A DNA stretch of 64,000 nucleotides from positions 3,945,697 through 4,009,696 of the forward strand of contig JABAKD010000011.1 in assembly GCA_012845835.1 (NCBI GenBank), read 5' to 3'. The position numbers and the translations under genes were made by a program. The stretch is from Undaria pinnatifida. Lineage: Eukaryota; Sar; Phaeophyceae; Laminariales; Alariaceae. How positions within the stretch are numbered: position 1 is the first letter of the stretch; each line of letters begins with the position of its first letter. This document shows, in pieces, positions 62,090 to 64,000 of this stretch. The notes under the pieces were generated by a model, which saw only the letters and a program-made list of their open reading frames with translations, was not told the DNA's origin and ran no database searches.

Positions 62090-62345
62090 GGGCGGGAAGG
62101 GGAGTACCCATTTGTTGCTTGCCTTAGTCATTTAACCATTGACCCCGCATACCTTTCGAGACAGAGCGCCGGGGGGGGGGGGGGCGGTGTACTCGCTTCA
62201 TGCATAGCCTAGTCGTATGACCATAGCTATTAGACCCTCGCATCCCTACAATGCCGGGACGAAGCACGTCGGGTTTCCACCGACCAGGCAGGCATCACGT
62301 TTGCCCCAAGCAAGCGCGAAACGCCGCTAGGTGATCGGCAAGTCG
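62090..62345. repeat. Dispersed repeat J, longest copy
   Basis: Carries both the TTTGTTGCTTGCCTTAGTCA block and the CACGTCGGGTTTCCACCGAC block, separated by a G run, as at 40.88-41.41 kb. It begins about 37 bp upstream of exon A of the unidentified gene. Confidence 0.7.
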
Positions 62346-62779
62346 CATGAAACGTGAGCGGCGGCTTGCTATGAACCGCTTGTGAGGCGGGACTACGGAA
62401 CCTTTTTGCGTACTTTCTTGCATATGGATGACAGCTCCGATTTCACCTATTTTCCTTCTGGTGTGTGGCCACTTCCAGAGACAGCATTGGAGATACTATA
62501 TCTGCCTCGTGGGTGCCTTACTGTATGCACGCTACGTGATATCGCCCGCGGAACACCCCGGGGAGGGGCGCGGAATCATATTACGCACGGCGCGCAGTGC
62601 TTACGATCATAGACTCTCGCATTCTACAATGCCCGGACGGAGCGTGTCATCCGTTCATCGGCCAGGCAGACACGTACATAAACCAGAGAAGAATCGGGCG
62701 AAAATAACAGGTGGTGGGTGGCCAATTACGTCTAACGACGGGTGAGAGGAGGCGATTTTTCGTAAATAATGAAATACAC

Positions 62780-62905
62780 TCCATCCAGCTAGCTGATGAG
62801 ATCGGCGATTTTTTCCTCGTCGAAAACTCGACTTTGGAAGTTGTGTGCATCCGATGCTTCGATCGCGCGTGTTGCGGGTGTACCTGGTATGTCCTCTGGG
62901 CGACC
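62780..62905 (+). repeat. Dispersed repeat family C, copy 8 (5' part)
   Basis: Starts CCATCCAGCTAGCTGATGAG and keeps CGTCGAAAACTCGACTTTGG and TTCGATCGCGCGTGTTGCGG; the other half is absent. Confidence 0.7.
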
Positions 62906-63277
62906 CCCCCTCTCGCCTCCCCCCTTCCAGGCATACGAGCTCCTCAAACGAGCAGGCTCAGGATAATTCGAGCGCACCTCTACGGTAGCGTCGTATCATG
63001 TGGGGCGTGTTGCGACATGGTATCATACCGCTTTTTAGCCTAACTTTTTTTCTGAACGACAGGGCTCCTTATCCCAAAATCGGCGATACATTCACCCTCC
63101 TTGTTTTTTTGCAATTTTTTTTTTTAGTTTTTGGAAAACCTACCCAGGCCATGGGACGGTTTGTTCGTCGGGTTTGCGCGATCATTTTTTGCGTTATCCC
63201 ACGGTAAGGGTGGCAGTTTTTTTTGGGAGTTAGAAGAGCTTTTTTTTCTGGCCGGTTGAGCTCCTCGAGTGATGACC

Positions 63278-63571
63278 GACGCGTGCTTCGGTAGAGGTTT
63301 AGGTGCACCACTTTTTTTTTTTCTGAGGTTCTCCTCGATTTGGGAGCTCAAGACCTCTCCCAAGCAACTGATTAAGACAGAAAAAATAAAACTACTACAA
63401 AGGACATACCGGGTGGAAAATTCCCATGTGCGTCAGGTACACAAACGAAAATCATGCAAAAAGAAACGGCCTATTATTATTTTTTTCCCGACGATTTATG
63501 GATTAAGGAACCCCCCTCATTCAGAAACCGTTTCAGACGAAAACGTGCTACCTCTGTCGTAGCACGCGTCG
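63278..63571 (+). mobile_element. MITE family E, copy 5
   Basis: CGACGCGTGCTTCGGTAGAG at the start and CCTCTGTCGTAGCACGCGTC at the end. The GGCCGGTTGAGCTCCTC block before it also occurs at 43.56 kb. Confidence 0.83.
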
Positions 63572-63789
63572 AACTACCGAACAGTCTGATGCTTTTATGA
63601 GCACACCTTGTCCTAGGGTCAGGGCACTGAAGGGTTGGTTGGGGTTACGCGAACGAAAGCTCTTCGAAGTCACATTTCGGGCGAAGAAAAATATTGAACT
63701 CTCCTCATGGTAGGAGAGCTCAAAAATTTCTTAGAAAGTTTATGCTGCACCCCTAGCTCCTCCTCAAGCGAAGAGGAAGCCTCATGATT

Positions 63790-64000
63790 TTTTTTTTTTT
63801 TTTCAAGTTTTGTGCTTCCTCTAACGCCGCGTGAGATGTGCCATGTCTTCGATGTGTGCGCTCAGTGCATCGCACGCGCCATCCACCCACGCCCCTGCGA
63901 CGAGATGGGGATCCCCAGGCTCTCGCCCTTCGTCATTGCTAGCGTGGTGCTTGAAGCCCACCAAAAGACGTGTCAATAGTGCAAGACTACGATCCTAGAT
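63790..64000. other. Right edge, no gene seen
   Basis: T run at 63.79 kb, then unique, GC-rich sequence with no frame I can support. Confidence 0.5.

Overview
The window is nuclear DNA of a eukaryote with long introns and a heavy load of repeats. About 3.1 kb of 64 kb (roughly 5%) can be assigned to protein. Every intron placed is GT-AG, TGA and TAA both act as stops, and short tandem repeats, tRNA-derived SINEs and inverted-repeat elements fill introns and spacers. The two recognisable genes, a fatty-acid elongase and a secretory prolyl 4-hydroxylase, fit a photosynthetic or free-living protist. A chromerid-type alveolate, a stramenopile or a repeat-rich prasinophyte are all possible, and the sequence alone does not decide.

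Layout. 1-17.3 kb holds no gene that could be recognised: dispersed repeats, a tandem tRNA-like repeat (0.7-1.4 kb), a fossil Ty3/gypsy-type integrase (5.9-6.6 kb), a tandem block at 7.6-8.1 kb, a C-rich tract (8.4-9.3 kb), a CATGCC-type minisatellite (10.9-12.6 kb) and other arrays. 17,345-31,936 (minus) is a complete six-exon ELO elongase of 323 residues; its first intron is 9.3 kb. 32,461-46,950 (plus) is a complete ten-exon prolyl 4-hydroxylase-like dioxygenase of 561 residues. The two genes are head to head with 524 bp between their start codons. 47-61 kb is again repeat-rich: several copies of one 270-290 bp MITE, hAT-like foldback elements, a SINE, and a GC-rich unassigned block at 51.4-52.7 kb. 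Two well-phased exons of an unidentified basic protein lie at 61.3-62.05 kb (minus).

Main observation. Four of the sixteen exons in the two complete genes are flanked by truncated, diverged copies of themselves. Copies of an exon's 5' end, with the upstream intron end, lie upstream of it; copies of its 3' end, with the donor side, lie downstream. The intact exon sits between (ELO exon 2; hydroxylase exons 2, 4 and 9). Some shards keep a splice site, the reading frame and mainly third-position differences, and G runs lie close to the copies. This looks like repeated local tandem duplication with breakpoints inside exons, which lengthens introns and leaves candidate alternative exon pieces.

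At least three kinds of non-autonomous DNA element can be told apart by their ends: an 89-92 bp TTAA-flanked piggyBac-like MITE, a 270-290 bp MITE with ACGCGTGCTACGATAGAGGT-type ends, and a GGGTC-rich foldback element with CAGGG ends and, in one copy, an 8-bp target duplication. One piggyBac-like copy sits inside a MITE copy. The elongase and the hydroxylase probably share only their promoter interval: one acts on acyl-CoA in the ER membrane, the other on proline residues in the ER lumen.
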